64,000 bases of DNA from an uncultured Lachnospiraceae bacterium (lineage in GTDB: Bacteria; Bacillota; Clostridia; Lachnospirales; Lachnospiraceae): NCBI GenBank assembly GCA_910578115.1, contig CAJTPO010000018.1:29878-93877 (forward strand). The letters run 5' to 3'. A program made the position numbers and the translations under genes. Positions 18,202-25,991 of this stretch are shown here, piece after piece. Within the stretch, counting starts at the first letter, position 1. Every line of letters starts with the position of its first letter. Under the pieces are notes generated by a model, which saw only the letters and a program-made list of their open reading frames with translations, was not told where the DNA came from and searched no databases.

Positions 18202-18882
18202 TTAGCTCCGGCATTCCCCGTCATGGCTGATACAGTTGACCTGTGTTAGAAATTCCATATCATCAAGAGCCTGCAGCAGCGGGTTCTTTTCTTTTGCACG
18301 GATCTCGATGATCAGTTCCGTCTCGCCGCTGCGGGTGGAGCGGGCTTTTTCCTTATAAGAACGGCAGTATCTGGCGAGGGTGTCAAACAGGACATCATAG
18401 TCGATCCCTTCCCGCGGGCCGCGCAGCACGAGCAGTTCCGGGGCCTTCGTGCCGGGCAGTCTGTTCAGACCGAAGAGGAGGAGCGTCATCGTGAGGGAAA
18501 AGACGATCACCAGCGTATAGAGGCCGACGCCCGCGATGATGCCGGCGCTGATGGACCAGAACAGGTAGAGCAGATCCAGCGGATTCTTCACCGCATTGCG
18601 GAAGCGCACGATGGACAGCGCGCCCACCATGCCGAGGGACACGAGCAGATTGGACTGCATGGCGATCATGATGGCGGCCACTATGACGGGCATACCGGCC
18701 ATGGTGATATTCAGGTCTTTGGAATAGAAAGCCGTCCGGCTGGAAAGCTTGTAGATCGTGTAAATATAGATTCCGGCCAGGCAGGCCAGCAGCAGGATCA
18801 GGATGACCGTTTTGGCATTCATGGTGGTTCCGCCGCCCAATGATTCATAGACACTGTTTTTGATGACATCTTTTACTGACAT
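18202..18882 (-). CDS. DUF4956 membrane protein
   Basis: A 226-aa membrane protein with four or so hydrophobic segments between residues 25 and 135 (e.g. TVILILLLACLAGIYIYTIY) and a conserved central block GMVGALSIVRFRNAVKNPLD typical of DUF4956. The soluble C-terminus (about 140-226) has an ACT/ferredoxin-like look. It is the last gene of the CotH - VTC - DUF4956 operon. This trio recurs in Bacillota and is thought to be linked to polyphosphate or cell-envelope processes, but no activity is established for this protein. Confidence 0.85.
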   Translation of the reverse strand: MSVKDVIKNSVYESLGGGTTMNAKTVILILLLACLAGIYIYTIYKLSSRTAFYSKDLNITMAGMPVIVAAIMIAMQSNLLVSLGMVGALSIVRFRNAVKNPLDLLYLFWSISAGIIAGVGLYTLVIVFSLTMTLLLFGLNRLPGTKAPELLVLRGPREGIDYDVLFDTLARYCRSYKEKARSTRSGETELIIEIRAKEKNPLLQALDDMEFLTQVNCISHDGECRS

Positions 18883-18974
18883 TTCTGTGTTCTTCTCCTC
18901 TTTTCATCTTCTGTTCTATAAGCTGGTGTGTGTCACCGGTTGTTCGTAATTTTTATCCGCAGGACTTATCCCAC

Positions 18975-19655
18975 TCAGATTCCCGCATACCGTTCCCGGC
19001 ATAGCTGGTATTTGGAAAAAGACGTCTGCTGCAGGGTGTTGAGTTCCAGCAGCTGTTTCAGGAAGGCCGGCAGGAATTCGTCGTATTTTACTTCCAGCAC
19101 CGCGTCCGGTCCCGTCAGGGCGTCGTAGGAGATCCCCGTCGTGCCGAAGCGTTCCGTCTGGCGGCTGGCCCTGACATGCCGGTCCAGGGTGATGCGTACA
19201 TTGCCGGGGCCGTAGAGGTATGCCTTCCGCTCATAGGCGACGATCACTTTCGGAAGAAGCGTCCGGGTGGCTGCCGCCAGATGAAAAAGAAAGACGGGGT
19301 CTTCCGGGGAAACGGTATCTGCCGGGAAACTGCCGGCCATAATTTCCCGCAGCATCTCCGGTGTGATCTGCCGGGAACGTTTGCGGGTCATTGCGTCCAG
19401 TTTTTCTTTTACCTCGAGTTTGATGACGGCAAGGGAATCGTTATAAATACGGATCCGGTATTTGCGCCGTCTGCTGCAGCCGTCCCTGACAGCCAGCAGG
19501 CAGGTATCCGCCGGATCGTCGAAATACAGGCTGCTCACCAGATACCCTTCGTCGTTATGTTCATTGTCGTCCGCCCGCAGTACCCCGTCCAGCCGCCTTT
19601 GCAGACTGTACATTTCCCGGGCGGTGCAGCAGAATTTTTCTTCCACACGGTACAT
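18975..19655 (-). CDS. VTC-type polyphosphate polymerase domain protein
   Basis: A 226-aa cytoplasmic domain related to the yeast Vtc4 polymerase (triphosphate-tunnel fold). Tunnel features are visible: RVEEKFCC near the N-terminus, YLVSSLYFDD, RRKYRIRIYND, IKLEVKEK, VIVAYERKAY, RITLDRHVRAS and a final AVLEVKYDEFLP, supplying the alternating basic and acidic residues that bind phosphate and metal. ATG 19655 has AAGGAG 10 bases upstream; the longer frame overlaps the end of the CotH gene. It probably forms polyphosphate from nucleotides, with DUF4956 as its membrane partner (inference from conserved neighbourhood). Confidence 0.88.
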   Translation of the reverse strand: MYRVEEKFCCTAREMYSLQRRLDGVLRADDNEHNDEGYLVSSLYFDDPADTCLLAVRDGCSRRRKYRIRIYNDSLAVIKLEVKEKLDAMTRKRSRQITPEMLREIMAGSFPADTVSPEDPVFLFHLAAATRTLLPKVIVAYERKAYLYGPGNVRITLDRHVRASRQTERFGTTGISYDALTGPDAVLEVKYDEFLPAFLKQLLELNTLQQTSFSKYQLCRERYAGI

Positions 19656-19677
19656 TCTGCATCTGCTCCTTCGTTTT

Positions 19678-22059
19678 TTAGTCATTCTTATCAAAGACCG
19701 CCCGCAGTGTCACATCCCCGTCCACCAGAGAGACCGAGAGCGATTCTTTGCCGTCTTCCGGGACATCGCCCTGCCAGCCGGCAAAGTGATATCCTTCCCT
19801 GGCATGGGCGGTCACCGACAGCGGAAAATCACTGTAATAGTATCCCTCCCATGTACCGCAGTCCTCCAATACAGCCGTGTTGACGGTGATGGTGCCGCCT
19901 TCCGGAGTGTCTGTGACGATCCGGATTTTGTGGAGTGCCCCGGTCAGTCCGAAGGTCTTCGCCAGACTTTCCATGGCAAAAGGCAGCCTCTCTTCAAAAA
20001 ATGCATCTACCTGCTCCACATCCGCCTGATAGTCCGCGGCCGTATAGCCGGCATCATAGAAGCACTGGTGGTCTTTAATGATCTGCGCTTCACAGCGGCT
20101 GCTCCATTGTGCCAGCATGTCATGCATCTTTTCATAAGAAAAGACAGTGTTCGCGATATCCATAAAGGAAAGGCAGAACCGGCGGCGAAAGCCCTCATTG
20201 TCCAGCAGGCTTTTGACTGCGGGTTCGTTGAGAAGCGGGTGCTGCGCCATCCAGTCTTCCCGGTTTTCCCAGATGTTGCTGTCGGCGTGGGCACATTCGT
20301 CCAGGTCATAGAGCATAAAGCGCCATTTTCCGTCGCTGTAAGGCGTTCCCTCCTGGGTGGTGCGCCAGGCGGCGGTATTGTAACCGAAGGCCACGTCCCG
20401 GTTGTCCAGATAGAGGTTGATGCAGCAGTAGTCGATCAGGCTCTGGATGTCCACCAGTTCATCGGCGAGGGCGTAGGTGTCGTCATAGACAAGATCGCAT
20501 TGCGTGACCACGTCCAGCATATACTGCCAGGCAGTGAAGGTCTCTTCCGGCGAAGTGACCGCATTGCCGGCCTTTATAAGCATGATATCATCCGCCTGCA
20601 GTCCGTAATGAGCAGACAGATATTCGGCGTTATAGCGTTCGCGCAGGTTATAGAGGCCCCAGTATTCCCCGTTCAGGAAAAGGGCACATGGCCTGTGGGC
20701 CTGCGTGGTGACACTGCGTCCGCGGGCAGCCTCCTGCAGAAAGGCGTCCAGAAATTTCACGCCGTCCATATTGCCGCCGCCGTTGCGCAGCTTCACGGAA
20801 GCGTAGAGGATATCGTTGTCAAAAAAAGCAGCCGGAAGGATCTCGCTCTCATCATAGATATCTCTTGCGAAAAGATGGAAGGACTTCTGCCTGGCGCTGC
20901 GGGTGGAGTTGCCGGAGATACGGACTCCTGCATTCTGCGTAAAAAGGAGCGTATGGCTTTCGTCAAAATAAGACAAAGAAGCCTCCCGCTCCCACTCTTT
21001 TCCTTTATAAAAGGCGTTGGAAGCCATGTAGCGGTAATGGATCTCTCCGCCGGCATCCGTGTAGCTGTCCAGTATCTGCCCATTCTGCATACCGCCCTGA
21101 GAGAGATAAGCCTCAAAGGCAGCGCCGTTGCCGTAGATGCCGGTGTGCGCATCGAACAGAGCTTCCGGATCCACAGACAGGGACAGAATGGCCAGATCGT
21201 CGTATTCCGGCTTTGCGTCGTAGCCTACGAAATAGGTCTGCGTGACGATCTCGCTGATCTGACCGGTGACGGGATTGTAGCAGGCTGCCCGCACGACGAC
21301 GGCTTTGTCTACCGGAAAAGCAGGCTCATAGTCCTGATTGGGTGCCAGATCGTCCCGGTTGATGTAACGGTTTTCTTCTGCGGTGCGGTCGGTGATCCGG
21401 ATCGGCTCCCGATAGACAGGAGAAGACGCGTCCGGTTCGCTGCCATCCAGCGTGTAATATATTTTCTCCCCGGTGGGGGAATATAGATGCAGATCAAAAG
21501 CCTCCTTATAAAATCCGCTGCCAATTTCGAAAATGGGACTGTCCAGGGAGACGGCGGGGAGCAGCTCTGCATCCTGATTGGTGCTTCCCAGGGTGGTGGT
21601 CATAACGGCCCACCGGGAGCCACCGTCCTGCACTCTGCCGTAGCTGGTGTCGTGGTTCAGGCGGGGGACGATGACCTGATCGAGAAAAGTGCCTTCCACG
21701 GCGTCTGCCAGAAAAAGTTTGTCCCCTTCTCTGGAGATGCGCAGTCCCGCATTTTGATCCAGCCAGACTAATATAAATCCACCGGCAGGCACCATAAGAC
21801 CTTCCAGAGAATACTTCTGCGGATCTTTCTCGTCATCTGTGAGAAAACAGCCGTTCAGGGAAATATCCGCCTTCCCAGGATTATACAGCTCTACACAATC
21901 GGAATACCGACCATTTTCATCTCTTCCGGCAGAAAAATTACAGCTGCAGATTTCGTTGATAACAACCTTTGGTTTTTTCCAATTGTCACTGCAGCCGGCG
22001 ACGGCCAGCACCAGGAGTGCAAAAAACAGGATTATCTTTTGTAAATGTCGTTTGTTCAT
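19678..22059 (-). CDS. CotH-family kinase lipoprotein with lamin-tail domain
   Basis: A 793-aa exported lipoprotein. Residues 1-24 form a lipoprotein signal ending in AVAGC. Residues about 30-125 resemble a lamin-tail domain (VINEICSCN, ADISLNGCFLTDDE). A chitobiase-like beta sandwich (IYYTLDGSEPDASSPVY) follows, and residues about 330-690 are the CotH domain (RISGNSTRSARQKSFHLF, GLYNLRERYNAEYL, FMLYDLDECAH), a secreted atypical protein kinase in spore-coat CotH. The C-terminus has a repeat-type beta domain (GYHFAGWQGDVPEDG). ATG 22059 is preferred: AAGGG is 10 bases upstream. First gene of the three-gene operon, 22 bp before the VTC gene. Confidence 0.88.
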   Translation of the reverse strand: MNKRHLQKIILFFALLVLAVAGCSDNWKKPKVVINEICSCNFSAGRDENGRYSDCVELYNPGKADISLNGCFLTDDEKDPQKYSLEGLMVPAGGFILVWLDQNAGLRISREGDKLFLADAVEGTFLDQVIVPRLNHDTSYGRVQDGGSRWAVMTTTLGSTNQDAELLPAVSLDSPIFEIGSGFYKEAFDLHLYSPTGEKIYYTLDGSEPDASSPVYREPIRITDRTAEENRYINRDDLAPNQDYEPAFPVDKAVVVRAACYNPVTGQISEIVTQTYFVGYDAKPEYDDLAILSLSVDPEALFDAHTGIYGNGAAFEAYLSQGGMQNGQILDSYTDAGGEIHYRYMASNAFYKGKEWEREASLSYFDESHTLLFTQNAGVRISGNSTRSARQKSFHLFARDIYDESEILPAAFFDNDILYASVKLRNGGGNMDGVKFLDAFLQEAARGRSVTTQAHRPCALFLNGEYWGLYNLRERYNAEYLSAHYGLQADDIMLIKAGNAVTSPEETFTAWQYMLDVVTQCDLVYDDTYALADELVDIQSLIDYCCINLYLDNRDVAFGYNTAAWRTTQEGTPYSDGKWRFMLYDLDECAHADSNIWENREDWMAQHPLLNEPAVKSLLDNEGFRRRFCLSFMDIANTVFSYEKMHDMLAQWSSRCEAQIIKDHQCFYDAGYTAADYQADVEQVDAFFEERLPFAMESLAKTFGLTGALHKIRIVTDTPEGGTITVNTAVLEDCGTWEGYYYSDFPLSVTAHAREGYHFAGWQGDVPEDGKESLSVSLVDGDVTLRAVFDKND

Positions 22060-22122
22060 GCCAATTTCCCTTAATGACATTTAGTGAGTGTCAACTAAGT
22101 ACAAATAATATCATATAGTGTT

Positions 22123-22151
22123 CTAAATGACAAGCAGTGAATGTCATTTAG
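22123..22151. promoter_or_regulatory. Perfect inverted repeat upstream of the CotH operon
   Basis: CTAAATGACA and TGTCATTTAG (10-bp arms, 9-bp loop) lie 64 bp upstream of the CotH start. The same core AATGACATT or its complement recurs at about 22072, 22200 and, as TTGTCAT, at 22220. It is a candidate operator cluster; no other gene is recognisable in 22060-22265. Confidence 0.5.
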
Positions 22152-22265
22152 CTAAACTGGACACATTTAATATGTGTTGGGGGAATGGTTTGCGGAATTA
22201 AATGACATTGTTGGCCGAATTGTCATGAATTTGAGGAAATTAACTGTAGGTGTTCAGAAAGGTTT

Positions 22266-22568
22266 GTGCATTCTGGCAGGAAGTTATCTGAACAGATACA
22301 GGTGTCAGCTATTGTGTACGGTAATACGTATATGAAAGCTGATTATGAGGGAGATACATACCAGTTCAGTCAGGTCAGTACATTTGCTGCGCTGACCGTG
22401 CTGAAACATGGGGTTTTACAGTATCCGGCCCATCGAGCAGTGATTCAGAATGGCCGGATACAGGTAACAGTGAAGGTATTTAAACTGCTACGAAGAAACA
22501 GATGTATGGAGGGGGAGCATGTACAAAAACAGAGCGAGTTCAGGAAAAAACAACATATCAGGGGATAA
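22266..22568 (+). CDS. Possible small protein, unrecognised
   Basis: An open frame of 100 codons (GTG start, no good ribosome site). Codons about 8-75 read like protein (VSAIVYGNTYMKADYEGDTY, then AVIQNGRIQVTVKVFKLL), whereas the last 25 overlap the next gene and look like read-through. I do not recognise it; it may be a relic. Confidence 0.25.
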   Translation: MHSGRKLSEQIQVSAIVYGNTYMKADYEGDTYQFSQVSTFAALTVLKHGVLQYPAHRAVIQNGRIQVTVKVFKLLRRNRCMEGEHVQKQSEFRKKQHIRG

Positions 22569-22767
22569 TATTGCCCGGATCCGCAAAAATCTGACACCCA
22601 AGGTGTCTCAACGGTTTCTGGCAGACAGGATGCAGCTGGAAGGGATTGAGCTGGACAAAAATGCGATTCAGCGGATAGAAAGCGGCGCCAGATTCATTAC
22701 AGATATCGAGCTGAAGGCTTTTGCGAAGGTGCTTGCAGTAAGTTATGAAGAGCTGCTGGAGGAATAG
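22519..22767 (+). CDS. Small XRE-type helix-turn-helix protein
   Basis: An 82-aa protein made almost entirely of a Cro/C1-type domain: NIARIRKNL, then SQRFLADRMQL, a recognition region DKNAIQRIESGARFITDIEL and the closing FAKVLAVSYEELLEE. GGAGGGGGAG precedes the ATG. It has no effector domain, so it is a stand-alone DNA binder, possibly acting on the inverted repeats upstream (speculative). Confidence 0.75.
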   Translation: MYKNRASSGKNNISGDNIARIRKNLTPKVSQRFLADRMQLEGIELDKNAIQRIESGARFITDIELKAFAKVLAVSYEELLEE

Positions 22768-22815
22768 CAAAAGGTCAGTTAATGTGCAAAAGAGGTTACG
22801 GACATTGGTTGATGG

Positions 22816-22858
22816 CCCGGCCGGCCGTAAACTGTAACGGAAGGAGAGCGGCCGGGGA
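22816..22858 (+). repeat. GC-rich hairpin between the XRE and Dabb genes
   Basis: CCCGGCCG (about 22816-22823) and CGGCCGGG (about 22849-22857) form an 8-bp stem, with no T run following. The loop contains GGCCGTAAACTGTAA, which is nearly repeated at 17331-17345. Confidence 0.4.
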
Positions 22859-22968
22859 GAATTATTAACAAAAAGGTATCCACATGCTGAAAAGTAGTGT
22901 TATAATACTTAGATACAAGTGGGAGACCATTAATCGTATTAAAATGAACATTCAGGAGGAAACAGGCC

Positions 22969-23271
22969 ATGGTAAAACATCTAATTTTGTGGAAGCTGAA
23001 AGAGGAATTCACAGCGGAAGAAAAGCAGAAGATCAAGCAGGAAATCAAAACGGGGCTGGAGGGTCTGCAGGGAAAGATTCCCGGTCTCGTGGAGATTAAA
23101 GTGCAGATAGAGGGGCTGGCATCCTCCAATGCGGATCTGATGCTTGATTCCACATTTACGGATGAAGAAGCCCTGAAGGGTTACAGCGTGCATCCTGCGC
23201 ATGTGGAAGTGGCGGATACGAAGGTAAGACCTTTCACGCAGATCCGGTTATGTCTGGATTTCAATCAGTAA
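22969..23271 (+). CDS. Dabb-family (stress-responsive A/B barrel) protein
   Basis: A 100-aa dimeric alpha/beta barrel protein. The start MVKHLILWKLKEEFTAEEK, the middle IPGLVEIKVQI and the end GYSVHPAHVEVADTKVRPF are typical; the HPAH histidine segment is the family signature. GGAGGAAAC precedes the ATG. Its reaction is unknown. It sits just upstream of glycerate kinase, but a hairpin and a repeated element separate them. Confidence 0.88.
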   Translation: MVKHLILWKLKEEFTAEEKQKIKQEIKTGLEGLQGKIPGLVEIKVQIEGLASSNADLMLDSTFTDEEALKGYSVHPAHVEVADTKVRPFTQIRLCLDFNQ

Positions 23272-23318
23272 CGGGACGGAAAGAAATTCTAAAACGATGA
23301 AAGTTGGAGGAGTTAAGA

Positions 23319-23408
23319 TTGAAAATTAAAATTTTCAATCGCGGGATTTGTGTCTGCGCGTTGCCTGCCACAAACTCGATATGGGCAAAAAGCAGCGCGG
23401 AAATGGAG
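23319..23408 (+). promoter_or_regulatory. Structured leader element, copy A (upstream of glycerate kinase)
   Basis: GATTGAAAAT (23319) and ATTTTCAATC form a perfect 10-bp hairpin, followed at 23341-23405 by a sequence shared with a second copy at 62390-62473. Shared blocks are GGGATTTGTGTCTG, TGCCTGCC, a CAAA-type stretch, GGCAAA and GCAGCGC-GAAATGG. TTTGTG can pair with CACAAA, and CGCGTTGC with GCAGCGCG. The element ends at the ribosome site of the gene. Confidence 0.55.
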
Positions 23409-23414
23409 AAAACT

Positions 23415-24551
23415 ATGAAAGTAGTTATAGCGATAGATTCCTTTAAAGGCAGTCTGTCGTCTCAGGAGGCGGGACAGGCCGCGGCGGCGGGAATTAAGAG
23501 AGTTTTTCCGGATGCTGTGACGCAGGTCTGTCCGCTCGCAGACGGCGGAGAGGGAACAGTGGAAACGCTGATCAGCGGTATGGGAGGCACGATCCGCCGT
23601 TTGTCCGTCACAGGGCCGCTGGGTGAGAAAGTGACGGGACGGTATGGCGTTCTGGAGGATGGCGTCACGGCAGTCATGGAGATGGCTGACGCGGCGGGGA
23701 TCACCATGGTCCTGCCGGAGCAGAGGAATCCGCTGTATACGACGACTTACGGAGTGGGGGAGACGATTCGGGATGCCGTTAAAGAGGGATGCCGGAAATT
23801 TATCATTGGTATCGGTGGCAGCGCAACCAACGATGGCGGTGTGGGAATGCTGCAGGCGCTGGGCTTTGAATTTCTGGACGGGGCAGGGAAACCCGTCGCC
23901 TTTGGTGCACAGGGGCTGGAGAAGCTGGTCTGCATCGGCACGGGGCATGCCATGGAAGAACTGGCTGACTGCGAATTTCATATTGCCTGTGACGTGAAAA
24001 ATGCACTGTGCGGCCCCGAGGGATGCAGCGCGGTATTCGGTTCCCAGAAAGGGGCGGACGATGCCATGATCCGTCAGATGGATGCATGGCTTGCCGATTA
24101 TGCGGCGCTTGCTGCTGCAGCCTTTGAGGGAGAAGCGGTGGATCCCGATCATCCTGGTTCCGGAGCGGCAGGGGGACTTGGATTTGCGTTTCGCACTTTT
24201 CTGCACGGTTCCCTGGAGCCGGGCGTGGAACTGATCCTGCGGGAGACGAAGCTGGAAGAGAAACTGCAGGATGCCGATGTGGTAGTCACAGGAGAAGGCA
24301 GACTGGACGGTCAGACCGTTATGGGCAAAGCGCCTGTCGGCGTAGCAGCACTGGCGAAAAAGTATGGAAAAAAGGTGGTTGCTTTTTCCGGCTGTGTGAC
24401 GGAGGATGCACGGGCGTGTAATGCCTATGGCATTGATGCTTTCTTCCCGATCGTGCGCGGCGCGGTGTCGCTGGAAGAAGCGATGGACCGGGAGAATGCA
24501 GCGCGGAATATGATGGATACGGCGGAACAGGTGTTCCGGCTGATGCGGTAA
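23415..24551 (+). CDS. Glycerate kinase
   Basis: Phosphorylates glycerate using ATP (GarK/GlxK superfamily). From this ATG it is 378 aa, the family norm. Visible motifs are VVIAIDSFKGSLSSQEAG at the start, CPLADGGEGTVE, GIGGSATNDGGVGMLQALG and VVTGEGRLDGQTVMGKAP near the C-terminus. GGAG lies 6 bases before ATG 23415. The frame continues upstream through the leader element, including a TTG with GGAGGAG before it, but that extension has no family similarity. Confidence 0.94.
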   Translation: MKVVIAIDSFKGSLSSQEAGQAAAAGIKRVFPDAVTQVCPLADGGEGTVETLISGMGGTIRRLSVTGPLGEKVTGRYGVLEDGVTAVMEMADAAGITMVLPEQRNPLYTTTYGVGETIRDAVKEGCRKFIIGIGGSATNDGGVGMLQALGFEFLDGAGKPVAFGAQGLEKLVCIGTGHAMEELADCEFHIACDVKNALCGPEGCSAVFGSQKGADDAMIRQMDAWLADYAALAAAAFEGEAVDPDHPGSGAAGGLGFAFRTFLHGSLEPGVELILRETKLEEKLQDADVVVTGEGRLDGQTVMGKAPVGVAALAKKYGKKVVAFSGCVTEDARACNAYGIDAFFPIVRGAVSLEEAMDRENAARNMMDTAEQVFRLMR

Positions 24552-24647
24552 TATTTTTGCAGGAAATATGAAAAGAACATCATCGCGGCAGCTCTGTGCA
24601 CTCGCTGTGCCGGGCTTACAGTGTCATGCAGGAAAAGGAAACCGACA

Positions 24648-25766
24648 ATGCGTAAAGAATTCAATATCACCGGTTTATGTGTACCCGGTAAACACTACAT
24701 GGTAGATCTGGGAAGCCGTCTGGAACAGATGAAGAAGATGGTGGATCAGGGACAGTACTGCCCCGGAGAAGAACACCAGAGGAACAGTCCCTGGAACATC
24801 GCCGTGGATCTTACGCTGGACATGAGTTTTTCCGGAAATGATATTGCAGGGATGCTGCGGGAATACGAAACGGATGTGCATACGGGCATGGAAATAGACG
24901 GTATGGCCGGTCTGTTGGCGGAGGAGACTTCGGGGTATCCGTTTCTTGTATGCCGTCTGTGCCGGATCATGGATGAGGAACTGCCGGGAACAGAGGGATT
25001 TCCAGATCGCCATGCGACATGGAGCCGGGAAGGATTTCTGGAGGCGGTGAGAATTCTGGTTTCGGAGAAGAACACGCTGTTTGATTCACTTAACCACAAG
25101 CTGGAGGGCTATCCTGAGTTGGAACGGGTCATCTGCAGGCTGTTATTTAACGGTGAGCGGATTGTCTATAATCCGGATGTGGAAGAAATCGAGACGGCGA
25201 TGCTGTTTGGATTTGTGAAACGCGACGGGGCGGCGGTGGCGATCGCCAACCGGATTTTTGAGACGCGCTTGTATGACCGTTTTCTGACTTCGTCAGAGTG
25301 GAAAGAAAACAGCATGACGCAGGCTTCTTTTTCTGATAAAAATGGTTTTGTGGTGGACGGTCATTTGAATATGCGCAGGATTCTCGAGAAGTTTACACAG
25401 CATTTTCAGGAATTATACGGAGAAGAGGATGAACGGTTTGTGGAGGAATACGGAAGAAGATTTTTCCTGCTGTATCTGCGTCCGATCATCAATGGAACCG
25501 GGAATTTTTATATAGAGGCACAGACAAGGGACAGGAAGCGGACAGACGTTATCGTAGACTATCACGGGGAACAGTTTGTGATCGAGATGAAGATCTGGCA
25601 CGGCAGGGAATATCACGAGCGCGGAGAGCAGCAGCTGATCGGTTATCTGCAGAATTACCGGAAAACAACGGGCTATCTGCTGAGTTTCAACTTCAATCAG
25701 AAGAAGGAAACAGGTGTGTTTGAGAGAGTCATTGGCGAGTACAGGATTATGGAAGCGGTGGTATAA
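24648..25766 (+). pseudogene. AAA-ATPase/PD-(D/E)XK protein with its P-loop core deleted
   Basis: Relatives (about 520 aa) start with a conserved strand-helix and then a Walker A (GRQYGKTTT-type) ATPase module. Here the N-terminus reaches VDQGQY (about residue 40) and jumps directly to EEHQRNSPWNIAVD, a segment that normally follows the Walker B/sensor region, so about 150 residues are missing with the frame kept. The C-terminal half is intact: winged-helix-like region (GYPFLVCRLCRIMDEE) and a PD-(D/E)XK nuclease-like domain (RTDVIVDYHGEQFVIEMKIW). 372 aa. AAAGGAAA precedes the ATG. It cannot bind ATP in the usual way. Confidence 0.8.
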
Positions 25767-25935
25767 GCGGAAGATTCTGCTTTTGATACTCGGACGGCGA
25801 GCAGGCATTGAACCGCCGAAACACCGCAGTGAAATAGCTGCTGTTGCCCCCAGTTCCATGGCGATATCGGTGATCGGCTTTTGGCACGTAATCATCAAAA
25901 AGGTCAGGGAAAAAGCCTGCTCCAGTCAGCGGAAA
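25747..25935 (-). pseudogene. Remnant of an AraC-family regulator, frameshifted
   Basis: Read on the minus strand, one frame gives TCQKPITDIAMELG and a second continues GNSSYFTAVFRRFNACSPSEYQKQ. Together they are the last helix-turn-helix of an AraC protein, broken by a small deletion at the GFG position (near 25850). The rest of the gene is missing. The remnant overlaps the end of the upstream nuclease frame and lies divergent to the alpha-mannosidase, which it may once have regulated. Confidence 0.7.
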
Positions 25936-25991
25936 ACGTGGCGGCGGGAACAAAAAGGAACAGCCCTGAAAGGAAGAAAAGGAGAAGCAGC

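Noticed and set aside
19462..21486. 674-codon plus-strand frame opposite CotH
   Set aside because: Shadow of the well-supported CotH gene.
23304..23414. N-terminal extension of glycerate kinase from a TTG with a good ribosome site
   Set aside because: The extension lies in the repeated leader element and lacks family similarity; ATG 23415 gives the normal length. A short leader peptide is not excluded.
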